Of a DNA stretch of 64,000 nt, positions 1 through 7,676 are shown piece by piece. The DNA lies in NCBI RefSeq assembly GCF_001375495.1, contig NZ_LN831058.1, forward strand, positions 186,001 through 250,000. Reading direction: 5' to 3'. Source of the DNA: Flaviflexus massiliensis (lineage in GTDB: Bacteria > Actinomycetota > Actinomycetes > Actinomycetales > Actinomycetaceae). The notes under the pieces were generated by a model. The model was not told the DNA's origin. It saw only the letters and a list, made by a program, of their open reading frames with translations, and searched no databases. The number at the start of each line of letters is the position of its first letter. Within the stretch, counting starts at the first letter, position 1. The position numbers and the translations under genes are program-made.

Positions 1-416
1 CGACTCTCATGGAGAATCTTGAGGATCTTGATAAGGAAAATCGCCTCAAGGTCATGTACTACATCGACTCCGAGGACACGACCGGCATGGTCGCTCACCT
101 TCGCAACAAGTTCCCGGACACCGTGAAGACACTGCCCGAGTTCTACGAGCTAACGAACCACAACACGTCCAAGTGGACCGGGCTCACACCCGTCCTTGAA
201 GACCTCGGTACCACCCCGGAGCGTACGCTCGGGATTGGCGATTCAGAAAACGACATGTCGTGGCTCCCCAACGTCGGGATCTCGGTCGCCATGGGCAACG
301 CCTACCCGCACGTGAAGGAGGCCTGCGACTACGAGATTGGCCAGAACGAAGACGATGCGGTCGCTACTTTCCTCACCCTCTGGGCAGAGCACCGCAGGAA
401 GCAGCAAAACGCGTAA
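1..416 (+). CDS. HAD-superfamily (Cof-type) phosphatase, C-terminal part
   Basis: The reading frame is open to the left edge, so the N-terminus with the nucleophile aspartate lies outside the window. The visible part has the C-terminal half of a Cof-type HAD hydrolase: a K-x-x-G-L segment followed by GIGDSENDMSWL, which holds the acidic motif IV residues that bind magnesium, and a VAMGNAYPHVKEACDY ending typical of this subfamily. Such enzymes dephosphorylate small sugar phosphates or related metabolites; the substrate cannot be told. It resembles the gene at 47784-48647. An ATG at position 9 exists but is internal to the family fold, so it is unlikely to be the real start. A strong hairpin follows the stop. 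Confidence 0.85.
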   Translation, partial: TLMENLEDLDKENRLKVMYYIDSEDTTGMVAHLRNKFPDTVKTLPEFYELTNHNTSKWTGLTPVLEDLGTTPERTLGIGDSENDMSWLPNVGISVAMGNAYPHVKEACDYEIGQNEDDAVATFLTLWAEHRRKQQNA

Positions 417-462
417 GCCCTGCAGCGGGCATCAACAAACCACTAGACGTTGAAGACGTAAG

Positions 463-490
463 GGGTGCCTCCACAATCGTGGAGGCACCC
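463..490. terminator. bidirectional hairpin terminator
   Basis: A perfect 12-bp stem (463-474 with 479-490) closes on an AATC loop, between the HAD gene on the plus strand and the GntR gene on the minus strand. It can end transcripts from both sides. There is no long U-tract, as is usual in high-GC actinobacteria. Confidence 0.8.
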
Positions 491-544
491 TCTAACATTC
501 GCGAACCAAGTAGCTCTACAACGTAGTTCTAAGACGCCATGTCT

Positions 545-1279
545 TTAGGACTCGAAGTGGAATTCGAGTTTCATCCGGTCGCCCTTCATGTACAGCTTCG
601 TGTACTCGAACGGCCTGCCCTGAGCATCTCTCAACTGATCTGTCAGAAGGAGGAGCGGGTCACCCGGCTCGCACTGCAGGAGTTCGGCTTGTGTTTCGGT
701 CGCCCGCACCACTTCCAGGGCTTCATCCGTGTTCTTGACGTTGAGTGCGTACTCGGTGCTGAGCACCTCGCAGAGCTGACGGTCGGCAACATCGAATCGG
801 TCCAGCCCGGGAGCAAGATCGGACCGTACCCACGCCCGGTGAATCGTGACGGGAGTATTTTCGAGGAAGCGTCTGCGGGTGATCTCGTAAACGTGCTGCC
901 CTTCGGGAATCTCGAAGAAGGCGCGCACCTTTTCGGGTGCTCGGACGAGTTCGAAGCTCAGCATCTCCGTTTCGGTACTGTAACCGCGGTCTTCGAGCTG
1001 CTGGCGGATGCCCTGGTAGGCGGGGGAACGCGTAGCGATTTTTGTTTCGGTCACGAATGTTCCCTTGCCGGGCACGCGATGAAGAAGGCCTTCATCGGCC
1101 AGCATGTTGAGCACCCCGCGCACGGTCATGCGCGACACACCGAATTGGGTTTGCAGGATGGATTCTGAGGGAATTTTTTGTCCCGATTTCCATTCCCTGG
1201 TTGCCAGCATTTCCCTCAACACGGTTTCAATCTGCGTGTACAGCGGGATCGCCGAGTCCCTATCGAGCAGGTCTTTCAT
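545..1279 (-). CDS. GntR-family (HutC/UTRA) transcriptional regulator
   Basis: This 244-residue protein has an N-terminal winged helix-turn-helix (about residues 8-72, with IPLYTQIETVLREML and the recognition helix VSRMTVRGVL) and a C-terminal UTRA effector domain (about 85-240). HutC-type GntR proteins usually bind sugar phosphates or similar ligands and leave the operator when the ligand is present. The ATG is preceded by GAGGTAAACC. It is the last gene of a probable tktN-tktC-gntR unit, 107 bases after tktC. Its recognition helix shares SRMTVR with the second GntR protein at 13589-14377, so both may read the same TGTATAG-type operators found at 3286, 3515, 7568, 14424 and 24510. Confidence 0.92.
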   Translation of the reverse strand: MKDLLDRDSAIPLYTQIETVLREMLATREWKSGQKIPSESILQTQFGVSRMTVRGVLNMLADEGLLHRVPGKGTFVTETKIATRSPAYQGIRQQLEDRGYSTETEMLSFELVRAPEKVRAFFEIPEGQHVYEITRRRFLENTPVTIHRAWVRSDLAPGLDRFDVADRQLCEVLSTEYALNVKNTDEALEVVRATETQAELLQCEPGDPLLLLTDQLRDAQGRPFEYTKLYMKGDRMKLEFHFES

Positions 1280-1386
1280 GGTTTACCTCGTTACCTCAGC
1301 CGTCAACGCTTTTGCTCTGCACCCAGTCGTAGTGTGACTGCGTCAAGCAGTCTGCCATCGTCGTTGACCAGCATTAATCCCTCATC

Positions 1387-2331
1387 CTACTTGTTTTCAA
1401 TGGCATCAAGGATGGATTGCTTGATCCCGGGCACGTCGAGGCCATTTCTTTCCAGCAGGTCCTCGCAGGTGCTTGAGGGCTGATTCTCTTGTGCCACGGC
1501 CACCTTGGTCAGCTTCGCAACACCGGCAAATGCGAGTAGCTCCGCAACCCGGGACCCGAGCCCGCCGAACTCGTAGTGCTCTTCAACGGTGAGGACCGCC
1601 CCGGTTTTCTTCGCAGATTCAAGGATGATGTCGCGGTCGATCGGGGTGACTGTCGGCATGTTGATGAGATCCACTTCGACACCCACCTCACGCAGTTCGG
1701 CGACAGCCTGCCGGACATAGGTGGAGGTGTAGCCGGTGGTAACAACGGTCAGGTCAGGGCCTTCGGTCACGTAGTAGCCCTTACCGATTACAAATTCGCG
1801 CTCTTCCCCGTAGTCGGGGATCGAGCCGGCTCCGATACGCATGTAGACCGGTCCTTCGTGGGCGATCATGGCGGCGCAGGCTGCTCGCATTTCCCCCGCA
1901 TCGCCCGGCGCGAGAACCGTGACGCCTGGAATGGAGCCCGTCAGGGCATAGTCTTCGAGCGAATGATGGGTGGACCCAAGCTCGGAGTATGTGAAGCCAC
2001 CGTTCCTGCCCACGATCTTGACGTTTTGCCCCATGTAGCCCACGTCATTGCGGAAGAATTCAAAGTTACGGCTTGTCACGAAAGGCGCGATCGCGCAGTA
2101 GACGGGGATGCGTCCCGTTGTTGCGAGTCCCGCTGCAACAGCGGTCGCTCCCTGTTCAGCGATCCCCATCTCAAAGTAACGATCGGGCTGAGAAGCTGCG
2201 AAGTCACCAAAGCCGGAACTCTTTCCCGAATCCGTGGAGAGGACAACGACTTGTTCGTTGTCCTCCGCGAGTGCGGCAACGGCCTGGCCGAAGGTCTTGC
2301 GCGGGTCTACGTGCTGAATGGTCTGTGTCAT
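1387..2331 (-). CDS. transketolase, C-terminal subunit
   Basis: The 314-residue protein is the pyrimidine-binding plus C-terminal half of a split transketolase (starting MTQTIQHVDPRKTFG, with the conserved MGIAEQGATAVAAGLA block carrying the catalytic glutamate, then YMRIG and the LTVEEHYEFGGLGS C-terminal domain). With the N-terminal subunit encoded just upstream it should transfer two-carbon ketol units between sugar phosphates. I chose the ATG at 2331 because it lies two bases after the stop of the N-subunit and has an AGAGGA ribosome site. The open frame extends further upstream but overlaps the partner gene. Its place beside a RuBisCO-like gene and many sugar kinases points to a pathway-dedicated transketolase rather than the housekeeping enzyme. 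Confidence 0.93.
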   Translation of the reverse strand: MTQTIQHVDPRKTFGQAVAALAEDNEQVVVLSTDSGKSSGFGDFAASQPDRYFEMGIAEQGATAVAAGLATTGRIPVYCAIAPFVTSRNFEFFRNDVGYMGQNVKIVGRNGGFTYSELGSTHHSLEDYALTGSIPGVTVLAPGDAGEMRAACAAMIAHEGPVYMRIGAGSIPDYGEEREFVIGKGYYVTEGPDLTVVTTGYTSTYVRQAVAELREVGVEVDLINMPTVTPIDRDIILESAKKTGAVLTVEEHYEFGGLGSRVAELLAFAGVAKLTKVAVAQENQPSSTCEDLLERNGLDVPGIKQSILDAIENK

Positions 2332-2333
2332 GA

Positions 2334-3197
2334 CTACTTTTCCTCTGCTGATTCCAGCACTGCGATGGCTTCTTCGATTTCGGTCCTGGCTACCGCGAGC
2401 TGCTCGGCGTTGGGCTTCCAGTAGTGGGAGCCCACGGTTCCGGCAATTTCTGAAATTCCACATCCCTTGATCGTGCGGAGAATGATTGCGGTGGGAACTC
2501 CAGGCTTGGGCTCTTCACTCAGCACCCGGTGAAGTACCTCGTGGTCGTGGCCGCCAATCTCGGTCACGTTCCATCCGAAGGCTTCGAACTTGGCGCCAAT
2601 CTGTTCCATGTTCATGACTTCTGCCGTGGTGCCGGAGATCTGCATGCCGTTGACGTCAACGAGCGCAGTCAGGTTATCGACCCCGTAGTGGGCGGCCATG
2701 GCCGCACCTTCCCAGTTGGAACCTTCGGCGAGCTCCCCATCGCCCATGACCACGTACACGTGAGCATCCGTCTCGCGCAGGCCCAGCGCCATGCCGACAC
2801 CGAGTCCGAGCCCGTGCCCGAGCGCGCCAGTATTTCCCTCGATTCCGGGAAGCTTGTGCATGTCCGGATGCCCGCCAAGGGCGGTGTTGGCCAGGCCGTA
2901 CGTATCGAGAATGGCCTTGTCGAAGAATCCTTGCTCCGCGAGCACCGCATACTGGGCAAGGGCCTTGTGCCCGGCAGACAGCAGGAACCTGTCCCGGATC
3001 GGATCGTCGATGCGGTCCGGCGCCACATTGAGGAAGTCACTGTAGAGAACCGCGACGGCATCGATGCACGAGAGCGCACCGCCCACGTGACCGGCCGGAG
3101 TTGCCTCGAGCATCCGCACCACATTGAGTCGAGCCCGAGCAGCAAGTAATGCCGAGCTCCTGGTATTTACCTGATCAGCCTGAGCCACCACGCTCAT
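2334..3197 (-). CDS. transketolase, N-terminal subunit
   Basis: This 287-residue protein is the thiamin-diphosphate-binding half of a split transketolase. It shows GHVGGALSCIDAVAVLYSDF, then GALGHGLGLGVGMAL, and the TPP/Mg motif VMGDGELAEGSNWEGAAMAA followed by LVDVNGMQISG. Split transketolases assemble as heterotetramers and are often linked to sugar catabolic loci. The ATG at 3197 has AGGACAGG nine bases upstream; an in-frame GTG nine bases earlier (3206) is too close to that site. It is the first gene of the minus-strand unit tktN-tktC-gntR. The 380-bp region upstream is shared with the divergent RuBisCO-like gene and contains two copies of the putative GntR operator. Confidence 0.93.
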   Translation of the reverse strand: MSVVAQADQVNTRSSALLAARARLNVVRMLEATPAGHVGGALSCIDAVAVLYSDFLNVAPDRIDDPIRDRFLLSAGHKALAQYAVLAEQGFFDKAILDTYGLANTALGGHPDMHKLPGIEGNTGALGHGLGLGVGMALGLRETDAHVYVVMGDGELAEGSNWEGAAMAAHYGVDNLTALVDVNGMQISGTTAEVMNMEQIGAKFEAFGWNVTEIGGHDHEVLHRVLSEEPKPGVPTAIILRTIKGCGISEIAGTVGSHYWKPNAEQLAVARTEIEEAIAVLESAEEK

Positions 3198-3285
3198 TGA
3201 AATCACCCTGTCCTATGACTTAGACACACGTCCCGAGGGTCGCCACCACAGCCTTCAACTTCATTGTCTCCACCATTAGACCAAA

Positions 3286-3319
3286 CTTGTATAGTCTCGT
3301 CAATACAACCATGTACAAG
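3286..3319. promoter_or_regulatory. putative GntR operator (TGTATAG cluster)
   Basis: CTTGTATAG at 3286-3294 and its complement-oriented TACAAG at 3314-3319 flank a middle CAATACAA (3301-3308), giving three TTGTA elements within 34 bases. The first is followed after TCT by CGTCAAT, a weak second heptamer. It lies about 90 bases upstream of the transketolase start. Confidence 0.5.
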
Positions 3320-3514
3320 CTAACGAATTTTAGGCACCTGACCAGGGCATTAACACCTGGGAATGAGTATCTGACAGCCCCGAAGCAGGCAGCCTTTCAC
3401 CCCGCAGCCTTCCCAACTTCGGGGGCTTCGCAGAATTTCGGGTGAAATCCTGGCCGCGGTTCGCGTTTTCTACTTGAGCGACACTACGCGCCGTGAGAGA
3501 CTAGCAATGGTTTA

Positions 3515-3533
3515 CCTATACATGACTATACGA
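3515..3533 (-). promoter_or_regulatory. putative GntR operator (tandem TGTATAG)
   Basis: Read on the minus strand this is CGTATAG-TCA-TGTATAG, two near-identical heptamers with a three-base gap, so a ten-base period. It sits about 50-65 bases before the start of the RuBisCO-like gene, where a repressor could block transcription. Confidence 0.55.
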
Positions 3534-3579
3534 GATGTGCTGATAGCGGTTCTCGTTGGTGTACTCACAAAGGACAATC

Positions 3580-4848
3580 ATGGACAACGATGTCTGGTTC
3601 CAGAAGGCTGACGACGTGGAGCTCGTTCACGCCACCTATCTCATGTCAGTTCCGGAAGGATTCGACCCTCATGCTGCCGCCGCGAAACTCGCTGTCGGGC
3701 AGACAACCGGCACGTGGGTTGATGTCCCTGGCGTCACGGAACGGATGAGGAGGGAGCATCAGGGCCGGGTCATCCGGGTGATTGAAGTTCCTTCTGTCGA
3801 TGTTGCTGTTCCCGATGGGACCGCCGCTCGGTACGCCCTCATGACCATCGGAGTTCCTTCTGCAAATCTCGGCGGCGACATTCCCACCCTGCTGACAACG
3901 GTGCTTGGTAATGACGCCTCCACCTCGGTTCTGGCAAAGCTCGTGGAGCTTGAGCTCCCCCGTTCCTTCCATGAGGCGGCTGGCGGACCAGCATTTGGCC
4001 TTGACGGGATTCGGGAGCTCACGGGAGTCCGCGATCGCCCGCTCCTACTGTCGATGATCAAGCCCTGCATTGGCATGACCATCGAGGATTCCGCAACCAT
4101 CTTCCGCGAGACTGCGCTCGGCGGCGCCGACATCATCAAGGATGACGAGGTGTTGACTCACACGATCGGTTCAACCCCGGTGGATCGCGTGCGCGCCTTC
4201 CGCAGGGAAGCCGAGCGGGTGAAGGAAGAGACGGGCCGAACCGTCCCCTATGCCGTGAACATCACCGGCCGGCCGGATCGGATGCTCAAGGACGCGCAGG
4301 TCTGTGCCGACGAGGGTGCCACTGCCCTGATGATCAACTATTCCGCAACGGGTTACGGCGCGGTCCAGATGATTCGCGATGCCGTGGGTCTTCCCGTTCT
4401 CGGACACTTCGCCGGGACCGGCCCATTCATTGAGAGTCCCCACTCGGGCATGGCGGGAGCCATTGCCACCGGCCAGCTACCAAGGCTGGCGGGGTCAGAC
4501 ATGGCCATGATCCTCACCCCGTGGGGCGGATACCCCCTATCAACGGGAACCTATCGTCAAACCGTCAGCGCCCTCCGCGCACCGGTTGCTGGGCTCAAGC
4601 CCACCCTCCCCCTGATCGGTGGCGGCGTCCACCCGGGCATGGTGGAGAAGTACGTGGGAGACCTCGGCCACGACATCGCGCTCTCTCCCGGTGGTGGCGT
4701 CCACGGTCACCCAGGTGGCTCCCGTTCGGGAGCCACCGCCATGCGCCAAGCCATCGACGCGGTCGTGGAAGGCCGCCCTGTCGTCGAGGCAGCCAAGGAA
4801 CATGAGGAGCTCGCTCAGGCTTTGGAGGCCTTCGGGACTGGAATCTAG
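3580..4848 (+). CDS. RuBisCO-like protein (form IV type; possible 3-oxo-isoapionate-4-phosphate decarboxylase family)
   Basis: This 422-residue protein belongs to the RuBisCO large-subunit superfamily. It retains the lysine equivalent to K175 (MIKPCIG, K151), the carbamylation/metal motif IIKDDE (K177, D179, E180), a GHFAGTG histidine segment (H276), GGGVHPGMVEKYVGDLG and the phosphate-binding GGGVHGHPGG (371-380). The loop-6 region around 310-330 has no evident equivalent of the carboxylase lysine K334, so carbon fixation is unlikely. Known relatives include the decarboxylase OiaX and hydrolase OiaT of D-apionate catabolism and MtnW of methionine salvage. The sugar-kinase setting favours a branched-sugar or tetrose role, which is inference. 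I chose ATG 3580 for its AAAGGA site; an upstream in-frame start at 3556 lacks one. Confidence 0.85.
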   Translation: MDNDVWFQKADDVELVHATYLMSVPEGFDPHAAAAKLAVGQTTGTWVDVPGVTERMRREHQGRVIRVIEVPSVDVAVPDGTAARYALMTIGVPSANLGGDIPTLLTTVLGNDASTSVLAKLVELELPRSFHEAAGGPAFGLDGIRELTGVRDRPLLLSMIKPCIGMTIEDSATIFRETALGGADIIKDDEVLTHTIGSTPVDRVRAFRREAERVKEETGRTVPYAVNITGRPDRMLKDAQVCADEGATALMINYSATGYGAVQMIRDAVGLPVLGHFAGTGPFIESPHSGMAGAIATGQLPRLAGSDMAMILTPWGGYPLSTGTYRQTVSALRAPVAGLKPTLPLIGGGVHPGMVEKYVGDLGHDIALSPGGGVHGHPGGSRSGATAMRQAIDAVVEGRPVVEAAKEHEELAQALEAFGTGI

Positions 4849-4896
4849 CTAGCAGCGCTCAGCCGAGCACTGCACCGACACTCTCTACAATTCAAT

Positions 4897-4934
4897 AAGG
4901 CGGTGGGCACGCCATTTGGCGTGCCCACTGCCTT
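4897..4934. terminator. bidirectional hairpin terminator
   Basis: An 18-bp stem with one G-T wobble and a TT loop lies between the convergent RuBisCO-like and DUF981-like genes. A short A/T run flanks the stem on both sides. Confidence 0.85.
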
Positions 4935-4953
4935 TGTGTCGTACCAGAATCGC

Positions 4954-5640
4954 TTACCAGCGGTGCAGGGTTCCGTTGGCGAGGTTGTAGTTCATTCCGA
5001 TGTGCGTGTAGAAGTTCAACGCACCAAAGAGTGCAAAGACCACGCCAGCGAGACCGAAGGTAAAGATCACCACGGTCATCATCTTCCCGTCAGGATTCTT
5101 GAGGGCGAAGGGGAAGAGAACGGCGCCGACTGCGACGAGGCCCCACAGGCCAGCGAGGAAGATTGCCTCGAGCCACGGCCACTGGCCGAAGTTACCGGAG
5201 ACCGGTTCAAACTCGGGTGCCGCACCCATTTGGAAACGGATCCAGGCGAAGGCGAGGAAGATCATGCCAATTCCGAGGAAGCCCACGAAGATGCCGGCGG
5301 GACGGAGTGCCGCGAAGAGCTCCTTGGAGGTCTGGACCGGATCCGCTTCGGCGGGGATGCGGTTGCGCCACAGGTAGACGGTGGCAAACAGCAGGAGCGC
5401 ACCGAATCCAACGGCAGGCTCACCGAATTCAATATTTGCGTAGGCAAGTTCGCCCTCGCCGTAGGGCCACACGAGTGCTGTGTGAACACCGATGATCAGG
5501 GTGATGAGACCAGTGACGCCAAACAGGCCTGCCCAGGCCTCGCTGTTGATTGCTTCGCGGCGCACGAGCTTGCGCAGCACGATTGCGAAGCCGACCAGTG
5601 CGGCACCAACCGCGACGGTCAAAATAGTATTGTTGCTCAA
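4954..5640 (-). CDS. DUF981-like six-helix membrane protein
   Basis: I recognise this 228-residue protein only as resembling the uncharacterised DUF981 family. It has about six membrane segments (roughly 4-22, 38-58, 76-91, 110-135, 153-176, 186-213), short hydrophilic loops and no signal peptide. The start is a TTG at 5640, supported by a strong AAGGAG five bases upstream. It follows glycerol kinase on the same strand, and no glycerol facilitator (MIP family, NPA motifs) exists in the window. A role in uptake or membrane handling of glycerol or another polyol is therefore possible, but this rests on context alone. No catalytic motif is evident. Confidence 0.75.
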   Translation of the reverse strand: MSNNTILTVAVGAALVGFAIVLRKLVRREAINSEAWAGLFGVTGLITLIIGVHTALVWPYGEGELAYANIEFGEPAVGFGALLLFATVYLWRNRIPAEADPVQTSKELFAALRPAGIFVGFLGIGMIFLAFAWIRFQMGAAPEFEPVSGNFGQWPWLEAIFLAGLWGLVAVGAVLFPFALKNPDGKMMTVVIFTFGLAGVVFALFGALNFYTHIGMNYNLANGTLHRW

Positions 5641-5948
5641 CTTTTCTCCTTCATTGAAAAAGTGCAGACACGCATATCAGCGTTCCGCACTCGAGCGAAG
5701 ACTTCATAACCCTATACCCAGGTTGTCGCATATGCATGGGAAAGGAGACATCTGTCTCCCAGCTAGATCCTGTTGATTAACGGGGTGACATCTTGTCGCA
5801 TGACGAGCTGTTGGGCATGACCGCGCGAGAAGGCGCAGCCATGCCCAACAGTGTGTTGTTGAATCACTTTCCCAAGTGTCAACGGTGGGAGCCCCGCAAG
5901 GCGGGTTCCCAGTTCGTCACCACACCACCATGGTGACGATCGAAGAGG
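5641..5948. other. glpK-DUF981 spacer with hairpins and repeats
   Basis: This 308-bp gap has no gene. It contains a palindrome GGAGACA-TC-TGTCTCC (5744-5759), a direct repeat TTGTCGCAT at 5723-5731 and 5793-5801, and three hairpins (5808-5851, 5887-5910, 5914-5939). The hairpins nearest glpK probably terminate or attenuate its transcript. The palindrome and repeats are candidate control sites for the DUF981-like gene. Confidence 0.6.
5808..5851 (-). terminator. hairpin downstream of glycerol kinase
   Basis: A perfect 12-bp stem (5808-5819 with 5840-5851) encloses a 20-base GC-rich loop. A shorter 9-bp hairpin at 5914-5939 stands directly after the glycerol kinase stop. Either may end or weaken glpK transcription before the DUF981-like gene. 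Confidence 0.6.
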
Positions 5949-7448
5949 CTAGACGGTCCTGACCTTTTTCGCCCAGCCCTTCGACCCTTCGACGGCGAGC
6001 TTCCAGCCGTCGTACATTTCTTCCCTCTGGTCCTCCGAGATCTGAGGCTCAAAGGTCCGGTCAACCTTCCACAGGTCGGCCACCTGGTCGAAACCGTCAA
6101 GGATCCCGGTGCTCATGCCCGCAAGCCACGCCGCACCGAGTGCCGTTGCTTCGGTAACCTTGGGGCGGATGACGGGGATGCCGAGGATGTCAGCCTGGAG
6201 CTGGCAGAGCATGTTGTTGTTGACCGCTCCACCGTCGACGCGCAGATCGGGGATCTGCAGATCCTTATCGGTCAGCGTTGCATCAACGAGGTCCCTCGTC
6301 TGGAAGGCCATCGATTCGACCGCGGCACGGATGACGTGAAGGCGGGTTGTTGCGTTCGAGATGCCAACGATGCTGGCGCGTGCGTAGGGATCCCAGTGCG
6401 GGGCGGCAAGGCCGGTGAAGGCGGGGACGAGGTAGACGCCGTGGGTGGAGCCAACCTGGCCGCCGTACCATTCGGAGTCCTTCGCATCATGGATGATCTT
6501 CAGTTCGTCACGGAGCCACTTCATGGTCTGACCCATGGAGAACACGGTGCCTTCGATTTCGTACACGGGAGTGCCCTGAGCCTGCCAAGCGGTCGAGGAC
6601 ACCACGCCCTCAACGAGCTTCGGCTTGTCACCGGCATTCATGACAATGACACCGGAGGTTCCGTAGGTCATCTTTGTCTGGCCCTGCTCGAAGGCGGCCT
6701 GACCGAAGAGGGAGGCCTGCTGGTCACCCATGACGGAGGCGATGGGGATGGCGGTTCCAAACGATGCACTGAGATCGCCAAAGTCGCCGTCAGAGGGCTG
6801 GATCTCGGCAAGCATCGTGCGGGGAATGCCGTAGGCGGCAAGCAGTTCATCGTCCCAGTCAAGGGTCGAGAGGTTAAACATCTGGGTGCGGGACGCGTTC
6901 GACACGTCGGTGACGAAGCGCTGCTTCCCGGTGAAGTTGTAAATCAGCCACGAGTCAACCGTGCCGGCCATGAGCTCACCGCGCTCGGCGCGCTCACGAG
7001 CGCCCTTGACGTTGTCGAGGATCCAGGCAATCTTCGATGCCGAGTAGTACGCATCGGAAATCAGGCCGGTCTTTTCGCGAATAATCGGGTCAAGCCCCTG
7101 GTCGCGCCACTTCTCGATGACATCATTGGACTGACGGGAGGCCCACACGATGGCGTTGTAGACTGGTTCGCCCGTCACGCGGTCCCACACGAGGGCAGTT
7201 TCGCGCTGGTTGGTGATCGAGACGGCGTGCACGTCGGAAGGGTGAACGCCGTTGTTGCGGAGTACCGCGCGCATCGTTTCCAGCTGGAAAGCGACGAGTT
7301 CCTCAGGGTTGTGCTCAATCCAGCCCGGACGCGGGTAGTGCTGGGTGATCTCCTTCTGAGCAACATCAATGATCTCAAACTTGTCGTCCAGGAGCAGGGA
7401 GCGGACACTGGTCGTGCCACCATCCACCGCCAGAATATGCTTAGCCAT
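5949..7448 (-). CDS. glpK: glycerol kinase
   Basis: This 499-residue FGGY kinase matches glycerol kinase across its length. It has the N-terminal ATP-binding DGGTTSVRS, SITNQRETALVWDR, the TVDSWLIYNFTG segment, VMGDQQASLFGQ, TYGTSGVIVMNAG, and the C-terminal VDGGAVNNNMLCQLQADILG and EATALGAAWLAG blocks. It phosphorylates glycerol to sn-glycerol 3-phosphate, which the GlpABC complex encoded at 53.8-57.9 kb could oxidise. WASRQSND replaces the usual W-x-x-R-T region, so substrate range could differ slightly. The ATG at 7448 has GAGGA upstream; the longer frame (start 7496) has no site. It is divergent from the G1P-dehydrogenase operon, and a TGTATAG element lies between them at 7568. Confidence 0.9.
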   Translation of the reverse strand: MAKHILAVDGGTTSVRSLLLDDKFEIIDVAQKEITQHYPRPGWIEHNPEELVAFQLETMRAVLRNNGVHPSDVHAVSITNQRETALVWDRVTGEPVYNAIVWASRQSNDVIEKWRDQGLDPIIREKTGLISDAYYSASKIAWILDNVKGARERAERGELMAGTVDSWLIYNFTGKQRFVTDVSNASRTQMFNLSTLDWDDELLAAYGIPRTMLAEIQPSDGDFGDLSASFGTAIPIASVMGDQQASLFGQAAFEQGQTKMTYGTSGVIVMNAGDKPKLVEGVVSSTAWQAQGTPVYEIEGTVFSMGQTMKWLRDELKIIHDAKDSEWYGGQVGSTHGVYLVPAFTGLAAPHWDPYARASIVGISNATTRLHVIRAAVESMAFQTRDLVDATLTDKDLQIPDLRVDGGAVNNNMLCQLQADILGIPVIRPKVTEATALGAAWLAGMSTGILDGFDQVADLWKVDRTFEPQISEDQREEMYDGWKLAVEGSKGWAKKVRTV

Positions 7449-7567
7449 AAATTTCCTCGCCTTCGAGTTCGGGTTAATTGGCTTATTCCTGCGCATTGCA
7501 AGCTACTTGCATGACTTCCCAAGTCTGTTTCTCTTCATCGCAGAAACATTGCGCAACCATGATCATA

Positions 7568-7584
7568 CTTGTATAGTCATGTTA
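7568..7584 (+). promoter_or_regulatory. putative GntR operator (tandem heptamer)
   Basis: CTTGTATAG-TCA-TGTTACG gives two heptamers ten bases apart, matching the sites at 3515 and 14424. It lies about 120 bases upstream of glpK and about 95 bases upstream of the divergent operon, so it could control both. Confidence 0.5.
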
Positions 7585-7676
7585 CGTGTCAACAGTTTGG
7601 TAAGAACCAATATGCGCGCAGTGCAGCAGCAGTTGGAAAACGCCCCGGACACCACTTCCCCACCGGCAGGAGAACC

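Larger units (their letters stand above)
3198..3579. other. divergent control region between transketolase and RuBisCO-like genes
   Basis: This 382-bp stretch holds no gene. It contains operator-like elements at 3286-3319 and 3515-3533 (listed separately) and an inverted repeat, GCCCCGAAG at 3377-3385 with CTTCGGGGGC at 3418-3427, which could form a long hairpin in either leader. Promoters for both directions must lie here, but I could not assign them with confidence. Confidence 0.6.

Noticed and set aside
7572-7577. TATAGT within the heptamer taken only as a -10 promoter box
   Set aside because: It may serve as one, but the tandem ten-base repeat and the occurrence in both orientations relative to genes fit an operator better; I keep the operator call at moderate confidence.
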